Notes: a model not told the origin generated them from the sequence alone. Shown: positions 8,433 to 17,298, counted from the stretch's first letter. The stretch: DNA of 64,000 nucleotides from DASZUK01 sp035547695 (GCA_035547695.1 DASZUK010000049.1:41740-105739); one strand, 5' to 3'. Program-made: numbers and translations.

Positions 8433-8461
8433 TTGACGCCGGGGACCACCGGGCGTAACGT
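8433..8461 (+). promoter_or_regulatory. Sigma-70-type promoter for the VOC/Rieske/amidase genes
   Basis: TTGACG (8433-8438) and TAACGT (8456-8461) are separated by exactly 17 bases. The predicted start of transcription, near 8468, leaves room for the GAGGAGG ribosome binding site at about 8473 and the GTG start at 8487. Confidence 0.6.
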
Positions 8462-8486
8462 GCAGCACGGACGAGGAGGAAAGACT

Positions 8487-8966
8487 GTGCCACGCACTTT
8501 GACCGAGCCTCGCTGGACCCACGTCGCCCTGCCGGTGACGAACCTCGACAAGGCGATCGAGTTCTATACCACCCTCACCCCGATGGTGGTGGTGGCCCGG
8601 AACCAGACGGACACAGGCCGGGGGGTGTGGCTGTCCAACGACAAGCAGGTGGAGACCCCGTTCGTGCTGGTGCTGGCCGAGTTCATCCCGGAGGCGGCCG
8701 CCCGGTTCGACATCGACCCGGACAAGCCCCACCCCACGCTGGCGCCGTTCGCCCACATCGGGATCGAGCTGCCCAACAAAGAGGACGTCGACGCCGTGGC
8801 CGACAAGGCCCGGGAGATGGGCGTGCTGGAGTGGGAGCCGAGGATGATGCCGGAGCACATCGGGTACATCTGCGCCTGCCGGGACCCGGACGGCAACGTG
8901 ATCGAGTTCTCGTGGAACCAGAAGGTGTTCACGGCGGTCCAGGAGCTGTGGGGCTCGGAGGGCTGA
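8487..8966 (+). CDS. VOC-family (glyoxalase/dioxygenase superfamily) protein
   Basis: 159 residues from GTG 8487, preceded by a good GAGGAGG site. The N-terminal half reads WTHVALPVTNLDKAIEFYTT and the C-terminal half ends DPDGNVIEFSWNQ, the two beta-alpha-beta-beta-beta halves of a vicinal-oxygen-chelate fold with His and Glu metal ligands. It is first in a three-gene run with a Rieske oxygenase and an amidase. A dioxygenase or isomerase step in degradation of an aromatic or amide compound is plausible, but the substrate is unknown. Confidence 0.75.
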   Translation: MPRTLTEPRWTHVALPVTNLDKAIEFYTTLTPMVVVARNQTDTGRGVWLSNDKQVETPFVLVLAEFIPEAAARFDIDPDKPHPTLAPFAHIGIELPNKEDVDAVADKAREMGVLEWEPRMMPEHIGYICACRDPDGNVIEFSWNQKVFTAVQELWGSEG

Positions 8967-9012
8967 TGGTCGGCGCACCGCGCGGTCGTCGACCCGGGGC
9001 CGAAGGAGACCG

Positions 9013-10329
9013 ATGACCATCATCACCGACCGGCCGAAGGTCGAGGGCCGCCAGACCCGGTTCATCCGGGAGGACTGGGACGCCGGCGTCTTCCGGGTCC
9101 ACCGGGACGCCTTCCGGAGCCAGGAGGTCTTCGACCGCGAGCGGGAGGCCATCTGGGGGCACGGCTGGCTGTACCTCGGGCACACCACCGAGCTGCCGCA
9201 GCCGGGGGACTACAAGGTCCGCAAGCTGGGCGGCCGTCCCCTCATCTTCATCCGCGACGTCAACGGGGAGATCCGGGCGTTCTACAACTCGTGCCCCCAC
9301 CGCGGCACCGCGGTGTGCCGGGAGGAGCAGGGCAACAGCCGGCACCTCCGCTGCTTCTACCACGCCTGGACCTTCGACACCGAGGGCAAGCTGGTGTCGC
9401 TCCCGTCCCCGGACGCCTACCCGACCGACAGCGGCTTCCGGGAGCGGTTGGGGCTGCGACCGGTGGGCCGGCTGGAGGTCTACCGGGACTTCGTGTTCGT
9501 CTCGTTCGACCCCGAGGCGCCGGCGCTGGCCGACCACCTGGGGCCGGCGGCCGACTTCATCGACCTGGTCGCCGACCAGTCGCCAGCGGGCATGCGGGTG
9601 CTGCCGGGCACCCAGCGGTACACGGCCCGGGCCAACTGGAAGCTGCTGGTGGAGAACGCCATGGACGGCTACCACTTCGCCCCCAGCCACATCACCTTCC
9701 TCGAGTACCTGAAGCGGACCGGGTTCACCACCTCCGACGAGGGGGGGACCGTCGTCCTCTGCGGCGACCACCTGGCGTCCACCCAGCCGAACCACGGTGG
9801 CCGGATCGGCCTGGCCTGGGAGCCGCGGTTCGGCGAGGCCGAGCGGGTGCGGATCGAGCAGAACCGGGCCGAGATCTTCGGCCGCCTGGGCGAGGACCGC
9901 GGCCGGTTCCTGGCCGACGGCTTCAAGACCCTGCACCTGTTCCCCAACCTGCTGCTGTTCGACATCGAGAGCGTGTCGGTCCGCATGCTGGAGCCGGTGG
10001 CCCCCGACCTCACCGAGGTGTCCGCCTGGGCGCTGGCCCCGGCCGACGAGCCGCCGGACGCCAGCGCCCTCCGGCTGAGGACCCTCGTCAGCTTCATCGG
10101 CCCCGGCGGCCTGGCCACCCCCGACGACCTGGAGGCCCAGGAGGCCATCCAGCGGGCGGTCGCCGCCACCGCCGGGGACCGGCGGGAGGGGGTCGACTGG
10201 AACGACGTCTCCCGGGGCATGGACGAGGAGCGCAACGGTGGCGTGCTGCGGGCCAACGACGAGGCCGGCGTCCGCCACTTCTGGCGGCACTGGGACGACG
10301 CCGTCTCCGGAGCCGGCGACCGCGGCTGA
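9013..10329 (+). CDS. Rieske non-haem iron oxygenase, alpha subunit
   Basis: 438 residues. The Rieske [2Fe-2S] motif is CPHRG (about residue 95) with CFYHAW (about 115). The catalytic domain has NWKLLVENAMDGYHF with the mononuclear-iron histidines near DGYHFAPSH. Such proteins take electrons from a ferredoxin and reductase and hydroxylate aromatic or quaternary-amine substrates. No beta subunit, ferredoxin or reductase gene is adjacent, so it may be a homotrimer that borrows partners. A GAAGGAGACCG site precedes ATG 9013. It lies between a VOC protein and an amidase. Confidence 0.88.
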   Translation: MTIITDRPKVEGRQTRFIREDWDAGVFRVHRDAFRSQEVFDREREAIWGHGWLYLGHTTELPQPGDYKVRKLGGRPLIFIRDVNGEIRAFYNSCPHRGTAVCREEQGNSRHLRCFYHAWTFDTEGKLVSLPSPDAYPTDSGFRERLGLRPVGRLEVYRDFVFVSFDPEAPALADHLGPAADFIDLVADQSPAGMRVLPGTQRYTARANWKLLVENAMDGYHFAPSHITFLEYLKRTGFTTSDEGGTVVLCGDHLASTQPNHGGRIGLAWEPRFGEAERVRIEQNRAEIFGRLGEDRGRFLADGFKTLHLFPNLLLFDIESVSVRMLEPVAPDLTEVSAWALAPADEPPDASALRLRTLVSFIGPGGLATPDDLEAQEAIQRAVAATAGDRREGVDWNDVSRGMDEERNGGVLRANDEAGVRHFWRHWDDAVSGAGDRG

Positions 10330-10347
10330 GCCGCCTCCCTGTCGGCG

Positions 10348-11829
10348 GTGCTGCCGTTCTGGCCGGCCCGGCGGATGGTCGCCGCCCTGGCGGCGGGGGA
10401 GCTGAGCAGCCGGGAGCTGCTGGCGGCACTGGCCGAGCAGGTCGACCGGCACAACCCGGCGGTGAACGCCGTCGTCACCCTCGACCTGGACGGGGCCCGG
10501 CAGGCCGCCGACCGGGCCGACGCCGACCGGGCCGACGCCGCCCGCTCGCCGGGCCGGCCACCGGGGCGGCTGGCCGGGCTGCCGATGACGGTGAAGGACG
10601 CCATCGAGACGGCCGGCCTCCGCTCGACCGGCGGGGCGGTGGACCTGGCCCACCACGTCCCGGCGGCCGACGCCCCGGCGGTGGCCCGGCTGCGGGAGGC
10701 CGGGGCCGTGGTGTTCGGCAAGACCAACCTGCCCACCTGGTCGGCCGACGCCCAGACCTCCAACGACCTGTTCGGGACCACCGTCAACCCCTGGGACGCG
10801 GCCCGGACCGCCGGGGGGTCCTCCGGGGGCGCCGCCGTCGCCGTCGCCACCGGGATGACCCCGCTGGAGCTGGGCACCGACGTGTTCGGGTCCGTCCGCA
10901 TCCCGGCCGCGTTCTGCGGGGTGTACGGGCTGAAGCCCACCTACGGCCTGGTGCCCCAGCGGGGCTACCTCCGCGACCGGTCCGGCGGCACCACGGTGGA
11001 CCTGCCGGTGAACGCCTTCGGGCCGCTGGCCCGGACGGCCGACGACCTGGCCCTGGCCCTGTCGGTGCTGGCCGGCCGCCGCCTGGCCGACCTCCGCCCG
11101 CCACCCGGCCGGTCCCTGGCCGGCCACCGGGTGGCGGTGTGGCTGGACAGCCCCCACTGCCCGGTCGACGGCGAGGTGGCCGAGGTGCTGCGGGCGGCGG
11201 CCGACGACCTGGCCGACGCCGGCGCCCGGGTCACCGAGTGCCGGCCACCGGTGGACCCGGAGGAGGCGCTGGCCGTGCTGTTCGCCCTGGTCCCGCCCGC
11301 CGCCGAGCCGGGGGCCGCCGGCGGGGTCGGCCCTCGGCCATCACGGCCGACCGGGGGATCGGACGGCGACGCGGCGCTGCCGGCCCGGCGCGCCCGGCTG
11401 CAGGCGGCCTGGGAACGGTGGTTCGCCGACGTCGACGTGCTGTTGTGCCCGGTGGCCCCGACGGTGGCGTTCCCCCACGACCTCCGGCCGGACCGGTCGG
11501 AACGGGTCACCTGGGTGAACGGCCGGCGACGCCCGTACCTGGACGGGGTGGGGTGGACCGGGGTGGTGGGGGTGGCCCACCTGCCGGCGGTGGCCGCGCC
11601 GGTGGGCCCCTCCCGCTCCGGCCTGCCGGTCGGGGTGCAGGTGGTGGCGCCGCCCCTCGGTGACCTGGTGGCCGTCGGCTTCGCCGGCCTGCTGGCGGAG
11701 GTGTGCGGCGGCTTCCGCCCACCCCCCGGCGTCGGCCCGGTCCAGGCACCCCCGGGCTTCGGCCCGGTCCAGGCACCGCCGGGCGTCACGCCGGCGCCGG
11801 CTCCGCCCGGTGGGGAAGGCCGCCGCTGA
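10348..11829 (+). CDS. Amidase (amidase-signature family)
   Basis: 493-residue serine amidase. The Ser-cisSer-Lys triad is seen as VKDAIE (Lys, about residue 80) and GGSSGG (about 154-159), followed by GTDVFGSVRIPAAFCGVYGLKPT. GTG 10348 starts only 18 bases after the Rieske gene. A Pro/Gly-rich C-terminal repeat (PPPGVGPVQ, PPGFGPVQ, PPGVTP) is a lineage-specific tail. The last 44 bases overlap the convergent SDR gene. It probably hydrolyses an amide made or consumed in the same pathway. Confidence 0.87.
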   Translation: MLPFWPARRMVAALAAGELSSRELLAALAEQVDRHNPAVNAVVTLDLDGARQAADRADADRADAARSPGRPPGRLAGLPMTVKDAIETAGLRSTGGAVDLAHHVPAADAPAVARLREAGAVVFGKTNLPTWSADAQTSNDLFGTTVNPWDAARTAGGSSGGAAVAVATGMTPLELGTDVFGSVRIPAAFCGVYGLKPTYGLVPQRGYLRDRSGGTTVDLPVNAFGPLARTADDLALALSVLAGRRLADLRPPPGRSLAGHRVAVWLDSPHCPVDGEVAEVLRAAADDLADAGARVTECRPPVDPEEALAVLFALVPPAAEPGAAGGVGPRPSRPTGGSDGDAALPARRARLQAAWERWFADVDVLLCPVAPTVAFPHDLRPDRSERVTWVNGRRRPYLDGVGWTGVVGVAHLPAVAAPVGPSRSGLPVGVQVVAPPLGDLVAVGFAGLLAEVCGGFRPPPGVGPVQAPPGFGPVQAPPGVTPAPAPPGGEGRR

Positions 11830-12598
11830 CGATGAGGTGGGAGCCGGTGACGTGGGCGGCCAGGGGGGAGCAGAGGAAGGCGATGGCGTCGGCGATGTCC
11901 TGCGGCCCCTCGAACTCACCGAGGAGGAGCCGGCGGCGGTACTGGTCCTTCACGGCCGCCGGGTCCAGGCCGCGGCGCCGGCCCTCCTGCTGCCACTCCA
12001 GCTCCATCATCTCGGTGGCCACGTCGCCGGGGCCGACGGCGTTGACGGTGACGTGGGGGGCCAGCTCCTGGGCGGCCACCTGGGTGAGGCCGACGACGGC
12101 GAACTTGGCGGCGCAGTACGGGCCGAAGAACTTGGTGGTGCAGTTGAGCTGGGCGACGTACGAGCCGAGGTTGACGATGCGGCCGAACCGCTGGGCGGTC
12201 ATGACCGGGGCCACCGCCCGGATCATGAGGAAGGTGCCCTTGGCCATGATGTCGAGGTGGGCGTCCCAGTCGTCGTCGCTGCACTCGGTGATGGGCCGGT
12301 ACAGGGAGATGCCGGCGTTGTTGACCAGGAAGTCGATGCGGGACAGCTCGGCCACCGCCCGGTCCACCACCGACCGGACGTCGGCCGACGAGGCGACGTC
12401 GGCGGCCACCGGCACCGCCCGGCCGCCGGCGGCCACGATCTCGTCGGCCGTCCGGCCGGCCGACGCCTCGTCCCGGTCGTTGACCACCACCGCGCAGCCG
12501 TGGCCGGCCAGGGTGCGGGCGGTGGCCCGGCCGATGCCGCGGCCGGCCCCGGTCACCAGGGCCACCCGGCCGCCGAAGTCGAACGGGCCGGCCGTCAC
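11786..12598 (-). CDS. Short-chain dehydrogenase/reductase
   Basis: 270-residue classical SDR: cofactor motif TGAGRGIG near residue 16, NNAGIS near 93, and the catalytic Tyr-Lys in PYCAAK. The Ser comes from LGSYV and the C-terminal VSGG closes the fold. NDRDEA after the second strand suggests NAD(H) preference. The substrate is unknown. It is transcribed away from the DeoR regulator and converges with the amidase. Confidence 0.85.
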   Translation of the reverse strand: MTAGPFDFGGRVALVTGAGRGIGRATARTLAGHGCAVVVNDRDEASAGRTADEIVAAGGRAVPVAADVASSADVRSVVDRAVAELSRIDFLVNNAGISLYRPITECSDDDWDAHLDIMAKGTFLMIRAVAPVMTAQRFGRIVNLGSYVAQLNCTTKFFGPYCAAKFAVVGLTQVAAQELAPHVTVNAVGPGDVATEMMELEWQQEGRRRGLDPAAVKDQYRRRLLLGEFEGPQDIADAIAFLCSPLAAHVTGSHLIVSGGLPHRAEPAPA

Positions 12599-12649
12599 CG
12601 CCCGGCCCCCGGTCCCCCTCCGACCCCGGATGATGCACGGAACAGCGCA

Positions 12650-12671
12650 GGTTCAGGTAGGTTCATGCAGG
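12650..12671. promoter_or_regulatory. Candidate DeoR operator upstream of the regulator
   Basis: Two direct copies of GGTTCA ten bases apart (12650-12655, 12660-12665) run into TTCATGCAGG (12662-12671). The exact inverse complement CCTGCATGAA recurs at 13541-13550, immediately before the next gene controlled by the same regulator. Recurrence in both flanks makes it a good operator candidate. Confidence 0.4.
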
Positions 12672-12749
12672 AAATGTACCCCGGTCGGCGGCCGACGGTC
12701 GGTGCCGGGCGACGGGGCCGGTGCGGGCCGGCCGGACGAGGAGCGGCCG

Positions 12750-13532
12750 ATGATCGGCGAGAAGCGGCGTCAGGAGATCCACCGGAGGCTGGGCCGGGCC
12801 GGGTACGTGGAGGCCCGGCAGCTTGCGGCCGACCTGGGGGTGGACGTGTCCACCATCCGCCGGGACCTGGACGCCATGGCCCGGTCCGGCCTGGTGCAGC
12901 GGACCCACGGCGGCGCCCTGCCGATGGACGGGGGGGCCGACGCGGTGGACCTGCCCTACGCGGTGAAGTCCCGGGAGCGGCCGGCCGAGAAGGAGGCCAT
13001 CGCCGCCCACGCCGCCTCGCTGGTGGGAGACGGGGACTCGGTGGTGCTCGACAGCGGGTCCACCACCTACGCCCTGGCCCGGGCCATCGCCGGCCGCCGG
13101 AACCTGACGGTGGCCACCAACGACCTGCACATCGCCCATTTCCTGGCCACCCGCGGCGGGGTGCGGCTGCTGGTGACGGGGGGCCAACTGATCGACTCGG
13201 TGTTCACCCTGGTGGGCCCCACCACCCTGGCCGGCCTGGCCGGGCTGCACGTGGACTGGGCGTTCCTGGGGGCCGACGCCGTCGACGTGGACGCGGGGGT
13301 CACCAACGTCAACACCGTCGAGGTGCCGGTGAAGCAGGCCATGCTGGCCGCCGCCGCCCGGGCGGTGCTGCTGGCCGACAGCACCAAGTTCGGCCACCGC
13401 GCCCTGGCGGCGGTGACCGGCGTGGCGGCGTTCGAGCAGATCGTCACCGACGGCGGCCTGCCGGTGGCGGCCCGTGGTGGCTACGGGGACCGGCTGGTCT
13501 GCGTGCCGGTGGCGGGCCGCCGCCCCGGGTGA
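12750..13532 (+). CDS. DeoR-family transcriptional regulator
   Basis: 260 residues. Winged-helix N-terminus with the DeoR signature RRQEIHRRLGRAGYVEARQLAADLGVD (quoted in part), then STIRRDL and THGGAL. The C-terminal sugar-phosphate-sensing domain shows DSGSTTYALA, TNDLHIA and LLADSTKFG. These proteins usually repress carbohydrate genes and respond to a phosphorylated sugar. GACGAGGAG precedes ATG 12750. It is followed directly by BtpA-like, FGGY kinase and SDR genes, its likely targets. Confidence 0.9.
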   Translation: MIGEKRRQEIHRRLGRAGYVEARQLAADLGVDVSTIRRDLDAMARSGLVQRTHGGALPMDGGADAVDLPYAVKSRERPAEKEAIAAHAASLVGDGDSVVLDSGSTTYALARAIAGRRNLTVATNDLHIAHFLATRGGVRLLVTGGQLIDSVFTLVGPTTLAGLAGLHVDWAFLGADAVDVDAGVTNVNTVEVPVKQAMLAAAARAVLLADSTKFGHRALAAVTGVAAFEQIVTDGGLPVAARGGYGDRLVCVPVAGRRPG

Positions 13533-13540
13533 TAGACCGT

Positions 13541-13550
13541 CCTGCATGAA
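13541..13550. promoter_or_regulatory. Inverse copy of the candidate DeoR operator
   Basis: CCTGCATGAA, the exact reverse complement of 12662-12671, overlaps the first ATG (13546) of the BtpA-like gene. Binding here would block the start of the operon. Confidence 0.35.
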
Positions 13551-14415
13551 TATGAGCGAAAACGTGTACGAACGTGCAGACCGCAACCGGGCGGACGACG
13601 CCGCCCACCCCGGCCGCCGGTTCCGGGCCGTCTTCCCCGGAGTGGCCAAGCCGCTGATCGCCATGGCCCACGTCCCCGCCCTGCCGGGCACCCCGCTCTA
13701 CGACGACGTCGACGGGATCGCCGGGCTGGTCCGCCACGTCAAGAGGGACGTGGCCGTCCTGGTGGACGCCGGCTTCGACGCGGTGATGTTCTGCAACGAG
13801 AACGACCGGCCGTACACCTTGAAGGCCGACCTGGTGGCCTCGGCGGTGATGGCCCGGGTGGTCACCGAGTGCATCCCCGACGCCGTTCCGTTCGGGGTCG
13901 ACTACCTGTGGGACGCCGAGTGCGCCCTCGCCGCCGCCATCGCCACCGACGCCCGGTTCATGCGGGAGGTCGTGACCGGGGCCTGGGAGTCCGACATGGG
14001 GCTGTGGACCCCCGACGCCGCCGGCCTGCTGCGCCGCCGCCGCCACTTCGGGGCCGAGGGGCTGGCCGTGCTCATGAACGTCACCCCGGAGTTCGCTTCG
14101 TCGGTGGGGCGGCGGTCGCCGGCCGAGGTGGCCAGGACGGTGGCGGTGTCCAGCCTGCCCGACGCCATCTTGGTGTCCGGGCCGATGGCCGGGGCCGAGC
14201 CCAGCGCGTCCACCGTGGCCGAGGTCCGCAACGCGGTCCCGGCCGACCTGCCGGTGCTGCTCAACACCGGGGCCAAGGCCGACAACATCGCCGCCTTCCT
14301 GGAGGTGGCCGACGGCTGCATCGTCGGCAGCGCCCTGAAGGTGGACGGGTACACCTGGAACCCGGTGGACCCGGACCGGGCGGCGGCCTTCGTCCGGGCG
14401 GCCCGGGGAGCCTGA
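13546..14415 (+). CDS. BtpA/SgcQ-family TIM-barrel protein
   Basis: 289 residues. The core KPLIAMAHVPALPGTPLYDD, FDAVMFCNENDRPY and VPFGVDYLWD match the BtpA/SgcQ family, TIM-barrel proteins found near sugar or polyol catabolic genes and, in cyanobacteria, linked to photosystem I biogenesis. The C-terminal GSALKVDGYTWNPVD is also typical. The start could be ATG 13546 or 13552. Adjacent DeoR regulator, FGGY kinase and SDR point to catabolism of a sugar or polyol; the family's exact reaction is not established to my knowledge. Confidence 0.75.
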   Translation: MNMSENVYERADRNRADDAAHPGRRFRAVFPGVAKPLIAMAHVPALPGTPLYDDVDGIAGLVRHVKRDVAVLVDAGFDAVMFCNENDRPYTLKADLVASAVMARVVTECIPDAVPFGVDYLWDAECALAAAIATDARFMREVVTGAWESDMGLWTPDAAGLLRRRRHFGAEGLAVLMNVTPEFASSVGRRSPAEVARTVAVSSLPDAILVSGPMAGAEPSASTVAEVRNAVPADLPVLLNTGAKADNIAAFLEVADGCIVGSALKVDGYTWNPVDPDRAAAFVRAARGA

Positions 14416-15975
14416 ATGGGGGGGCTCCTCCTCGGCATCGACCTGGGCACGACCGGGACCAAGGTCTCCCTGGTCGATGCCGCCACCGGGGTGCTGGCGG
14501 CCCGGTCGGGGACCTCCCCGCTCTACTCCGACGGCCCCGGCTGGTCGGAGGCGGACACCGACATCTGGTGGGCCCGGGTGTGCGGGCTGGTGCCGGAGGT
14601 GCTGGCGGCCGCCGGCGTCGACGCCGCCGCCGTCGGCGGGGTGGCCTGCAGCGGCATGGTGCCGGCGGTGGTGCCGGTGGACGGCGACGGCCGGGCCCTC
14701 CGGCGGGCCATCCTCCAGAACGACGCCCGGGCGGTGGCCGAGATCGGGGAGGTGCAGGCCGCACTGGACCGGTCCGGGTACGACGTGCTGGCCCGGACCG
14801 GGTCGGCGCTGACCCAGCAGTCGGTGGCCCCCACCTGGCGGTGGCTGGCCCGCCACGAGCCGGAGGTGGCCGCCCGGACGCGGACGATCCTCGGCTCCTA
14901 CGACTGGCTGGCGGTGGCCCTGGGGGCCGAGCCCCACGTGGAGACCAACTGGGCCCTGGAGAGCGGGCTGTTCGAGCTGGACGGCCGCCCGGCCGACCCG
15001 GTGCTGGCCGCGGCGGGGCTGGACGGGGCCCGGTGCGCCCCGGTGCGCCGGCCGGGGGAGCCGGTGGGGACGGTCAGCCGGTCCGCCGCCGCCTCCTCCT
15101 CGCTGCGGGCCGGCACCCCCATCTACGCCGGCGGCGCCGACCACGTCCTGGCCGCCTACGCCGCCGGGCTGGCCGAGCCGGGGGACTGGCTGGTCAAGCT
15201 GGGCGGCGCCGGGGACATCCTGGTGGTCACCGACCATCCGGCCATCGACCGGCGCTGGTACCTCGACGCCCACCCAGCCCCGGGGCGGTGGCTGCCCAAC
15301 GGCTGCATGGCCACCTCCGGCAGCCTGCTGCGGTGGGCCCAGGAGCTGTTCGGCGGCGAGGACCTGGCCGCGCTGGACGCCGAGGCCGCGGCGGCGCCGG
15401 CGGCCGGGATCGTCTGCCTCCCCTACTTCTTGGGCGAGAAGTCGCCGCTGCACGACCCCGACCTCCGCGGCGCCTTCGTCGGGCTGCACCTCGGCCACGG
15501 CCGCGGCCACCTGTTCCGGGCCTGCATGGAGGCGGTGGCCTACGGCTTCCGCGACCACGTCGACGCCTTCACCGGCCGCGGCCTGGCCCTCGGCCGGGCC
15601 CGGGTCAGCAACGGCGGCAGCGGGTCGGCCGTCTGGAAGCAGATCGTGGCCGACGTCCTCTCCACGGAGCTGTGGCCGGTGGTCGACCACGGCGGCGCCG
15701 CCGTCGGGGCGGCGTTCGTGGCCGCCGTCGGCTCCGGGGCGTTCGCCGGCTGGGCCACAGCCGACCGCCTGGTCCGCCTGGCCACACCCCTCGTCCCCGA
15801 CCCCGCCAACCGCACCGCCTACGAGGAGGGCTACGCCATGTTCGTGGAGCTGCAGGCCACCCTGGCCCCGGTGTCCCACCGGCTGGCCGCCCTGGGCCGG
15901 TCGCCGGCGGAGGACCGGTCGCCGGGGGAGGACCGGTCGCCAGGGGACCGGTCGCCGGCGGAGGACCGGTCGTGA
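14416..15975 (+). CDS. FGGY-family carbohydrate kinase (xylulokinase-like)
   Basis: 519 residues beginning immediately after the BtpA-like stop codon. N-terminal GIDLGTTGTKVSLVD is the first phosphate motif; the second domain has GGADHVLAAYAAGL, CLPYFLGEKSP and SNGGSGSAVWKQIVADVL. It should phosphorylate a ketose or polyol with ATP. The last 25 residues are a tandem low-complexity tail (AEDRSPGEDRSPGDRSP, bases about 15899-15972) that looks like recent expansion and is outside the folded enzyme. Its TGA overlaps the GTG of the next SDR. Confidence 0.87.
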   Translation: MGGLLLGIDLGTTGTKVSLVDAATGVLAARSGTSPLYSDGPGWSEADTDIWWARVCGLVPEVLAAAGVDAAAVGGVACSGMVPAVVPVDGDGRALRRAILQNDARAVAEIGEVQAALDRSGYDVLARTGSALTQQSVAPTWRWLARHEPEVAARTRTILGSYDWLAVALGAEPHVETNWALESGLFELDGRPADPVLAAAGLDGARCAPVRRPGEPVGTVSRSAAASSSLRAGTPIYAGGADHVLAAYAAGLAEPGDWLVKLGGAGDILVVTDHPAIDRRWYLDAHPAPGRWLPNGCMATSGSLLRWAQELFGGEDLAALDAEAAAAPAAGIVCLPYFLGEKSPLHDPDLRGAFVGLHLGHGRGHLFRACMEAVAYGFRDHVDAFTGRGLALGRARVSNGGSGSAVWKQIVADVLSTELWPVVDHGGAAVGAAFVAAVGSGAFAGWATADRLVRLATPLVPDPANRTAYEEGYAMFVELQATLAPVSHRLAALGRSPAEDRSPGEDRSPGDRSPAEDRS

Positions 15976-16769
15976 CCCCGCCGACGGCCACCGCGCCGGA
16001 GCGGCCCGGCGGGGAGCTGGCCGTGGTGACCGGGGCCGGCTCCGGCATCGGGGCGGCCGTCTGCGCCGAGCTGGCCCGCCGGGGGATGGTGGTGGTGCCG
16101 ACCGACCTGGACGAGGCGGCGGCCCGCCGGACGGCCGAGCGCTGCGGGGCCCCCGCCGCCTACCGCCTGGACGTGGGCGACCCCGACGGGGTCACCGCTG
16201 CGGTGGCCGCCGTGGTGGACCGGCACGGGACGCCGTCGGTGTTCGTCTCCAACGCCGGCATCTCCAGGATGCGCCGGTTCCTGGACATCACCCCCGACGA
16301 GCTGGACGCCACCTTGCGGGTGAACCTGCGCGGCCTGTTCCTGGCCAGCCAGGCGGCGGCCCGGGCCATGGTCGCCGGGGGGTCGGGGGGCTGCATCGTC
16401 AACGTCGCCTCCATGGCCGGCAAGCAGGGCCGGGTCCCGTTCCTGGCCGACTACGTGGCCTCCAAGTTCGGGGTGGTCGGCCTCACCCAGGCCATGGCGT
16501 TCGAGCTGGCCGAGCACCGGATACGGGTCAACAGCGTCTGCCCCGGGTACGTGGCCACCCCCATGCAGGACCGGGAGCTCGCCTGGGAGGCCGAGCTCCG
16601 CGGCACCTCCGTGGAGGCGGTCCGGGACCTGTACGTCGCCGACACCCCCCTCCGCCGGCTGGAGACGCCGGAGGACGTGGCCCGGGTGGTGGCCTTCCTG
16701 GCCGGCGACGACGCCGCCTTCGTCACCGGCGAGGCCGTCGCCGTCAACGGCGGCGCCTTCATGGACTGA
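15972..16769 (+). CDS. Short-chain dehydrogenase, probably polyol or sugar oxidising
   Basis: 265 residues from GTG 15972, which overlaps the kinase stop as GTGA. TGAGSGIG cofactor loop, SNAGIS, catalytic DYVASK and the C-terminal VNGGAF are present; PTDLDEAA after strand two suggests NAD. Translational coupling to an FGGY kinase argues for oxidation of a polyol before phosphorylation of the ketose product (inference). Confidence 0.85.
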   Translation: MTPPTATAPERPGGELAVVTGAGSGIGAAVCAELARRGMVVVPTDLDEAAARRTAERCGAPAAYRLDVGDPDGVTAAVAAVVDRHGTPSVFVSNAGISRMRRFLDITPDELDATLRVNLRGLFLASQAAARAMVAGGSGGCIVNVASMAGKQGRVPFLADYVASKFGVVGLTQAMAFELAEHRIRVNSVCPGYVATPMQDRELAWEAELRGTSVEAVRDLYVADTPLRRLETPEDVARVVAFLAGDDAAFVTGEAVAVNGGAFMD

Positions 16770-16854
16770 GGCGGCCGTGGACGACCGGGATGGGGACGAG
16801 GGGGGCGATGGGGACGATGGCGGTGGGGACGATGGGGACGATGGGGAGGGACTG

Positions 16855-17298
16855 ATGGCGGCGGTCGCGAGGGACCGGGAGGCGGAGGTGACGGCGGTGC
16901 GGCTGGACGAGATCCGGCGCCGGCTGGCCGCGTTGGTGACGCCGGAGCTGGTCGAGGAGCACCGCCGGCAGCCGACCGGCAACCACTCCCCGGCCCTGGC
17001 CGAGCTGCTGGTCTACTTCCGGCAGGCCCCCACCGCCGGCAAGCTGGCGGCCCTGGCCGTCGAGCCCGGCCGCCGGTGGCAGGTGGTCCGGCTGTCGGGG
17101 GCCCAGGGGGCGCCGCACGACCTCGGCGACCCCGCCCGCTTCGACTCGGTCGCGGCGGTGTCCCATGAGGTCTTCGTCCGCCGCCTGGCCGAGCTGGCCG
17201 AACCGGCCGAACCGGCCGAACCGGGCGAGCTGGCCGAACCGGGCGAGCTGGCCGAACCGGCCGAGCTGGCCGAACCGGGCCCGGTGCCCGGTGGGTGA
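16855..17298 (+). CDS. Probable N,N-dimethylformamidase small (alpha) subunit
   Basis: 147 residues from ATG 16855, which has GGGGAGGG just upstream. An in-frame GTG at 16777 would add an acidic low-complexity stretch (DDGDDGEG) coded by GATGGGGAC repeats and is less likely. The core contains HSPALAELLVYFRQ, GKLAALAVEPG, WQVVRLSG and FDSVAAVSHEVFVRRL, which I recognise as resembling the small subunit of dimethylformamidase. Its partner overlaps its 3' end, as expected for a two-subunit enzyme. The C-terminal tail is an EPAEL/EPGEL repeat. Assignment leans on the neighbour. Confidence 0.62.
   Translation: MAAVARDREAEVTAVRLDEIRRRLAALVTPELVEEHRRQPTGNHSPALAELLVYFRQAPTAGKLAALAVEPGRRWQVVRLSGAQGAPHDLGDPARFDSVAAVSHEVFVRRLAELAEPAEPAEPGELAEPGELAEPAELAEPGPVPGG

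Noticed and set aside
7537..8493. A minus-strand frame overlapping the ferritin-like gene
   Set aside because: Translation is Arg/Pro/Gly-rich and out of phase with the convincing helical protein at 7812-8285.
16777..16854. GTG 16777 as the start of the DMFase small subunit
   Set aside because: It would add an acidic repeat coded by GATGGGGAC units; ATG 16855 has a better ribosome binding site and gives a family-like length.
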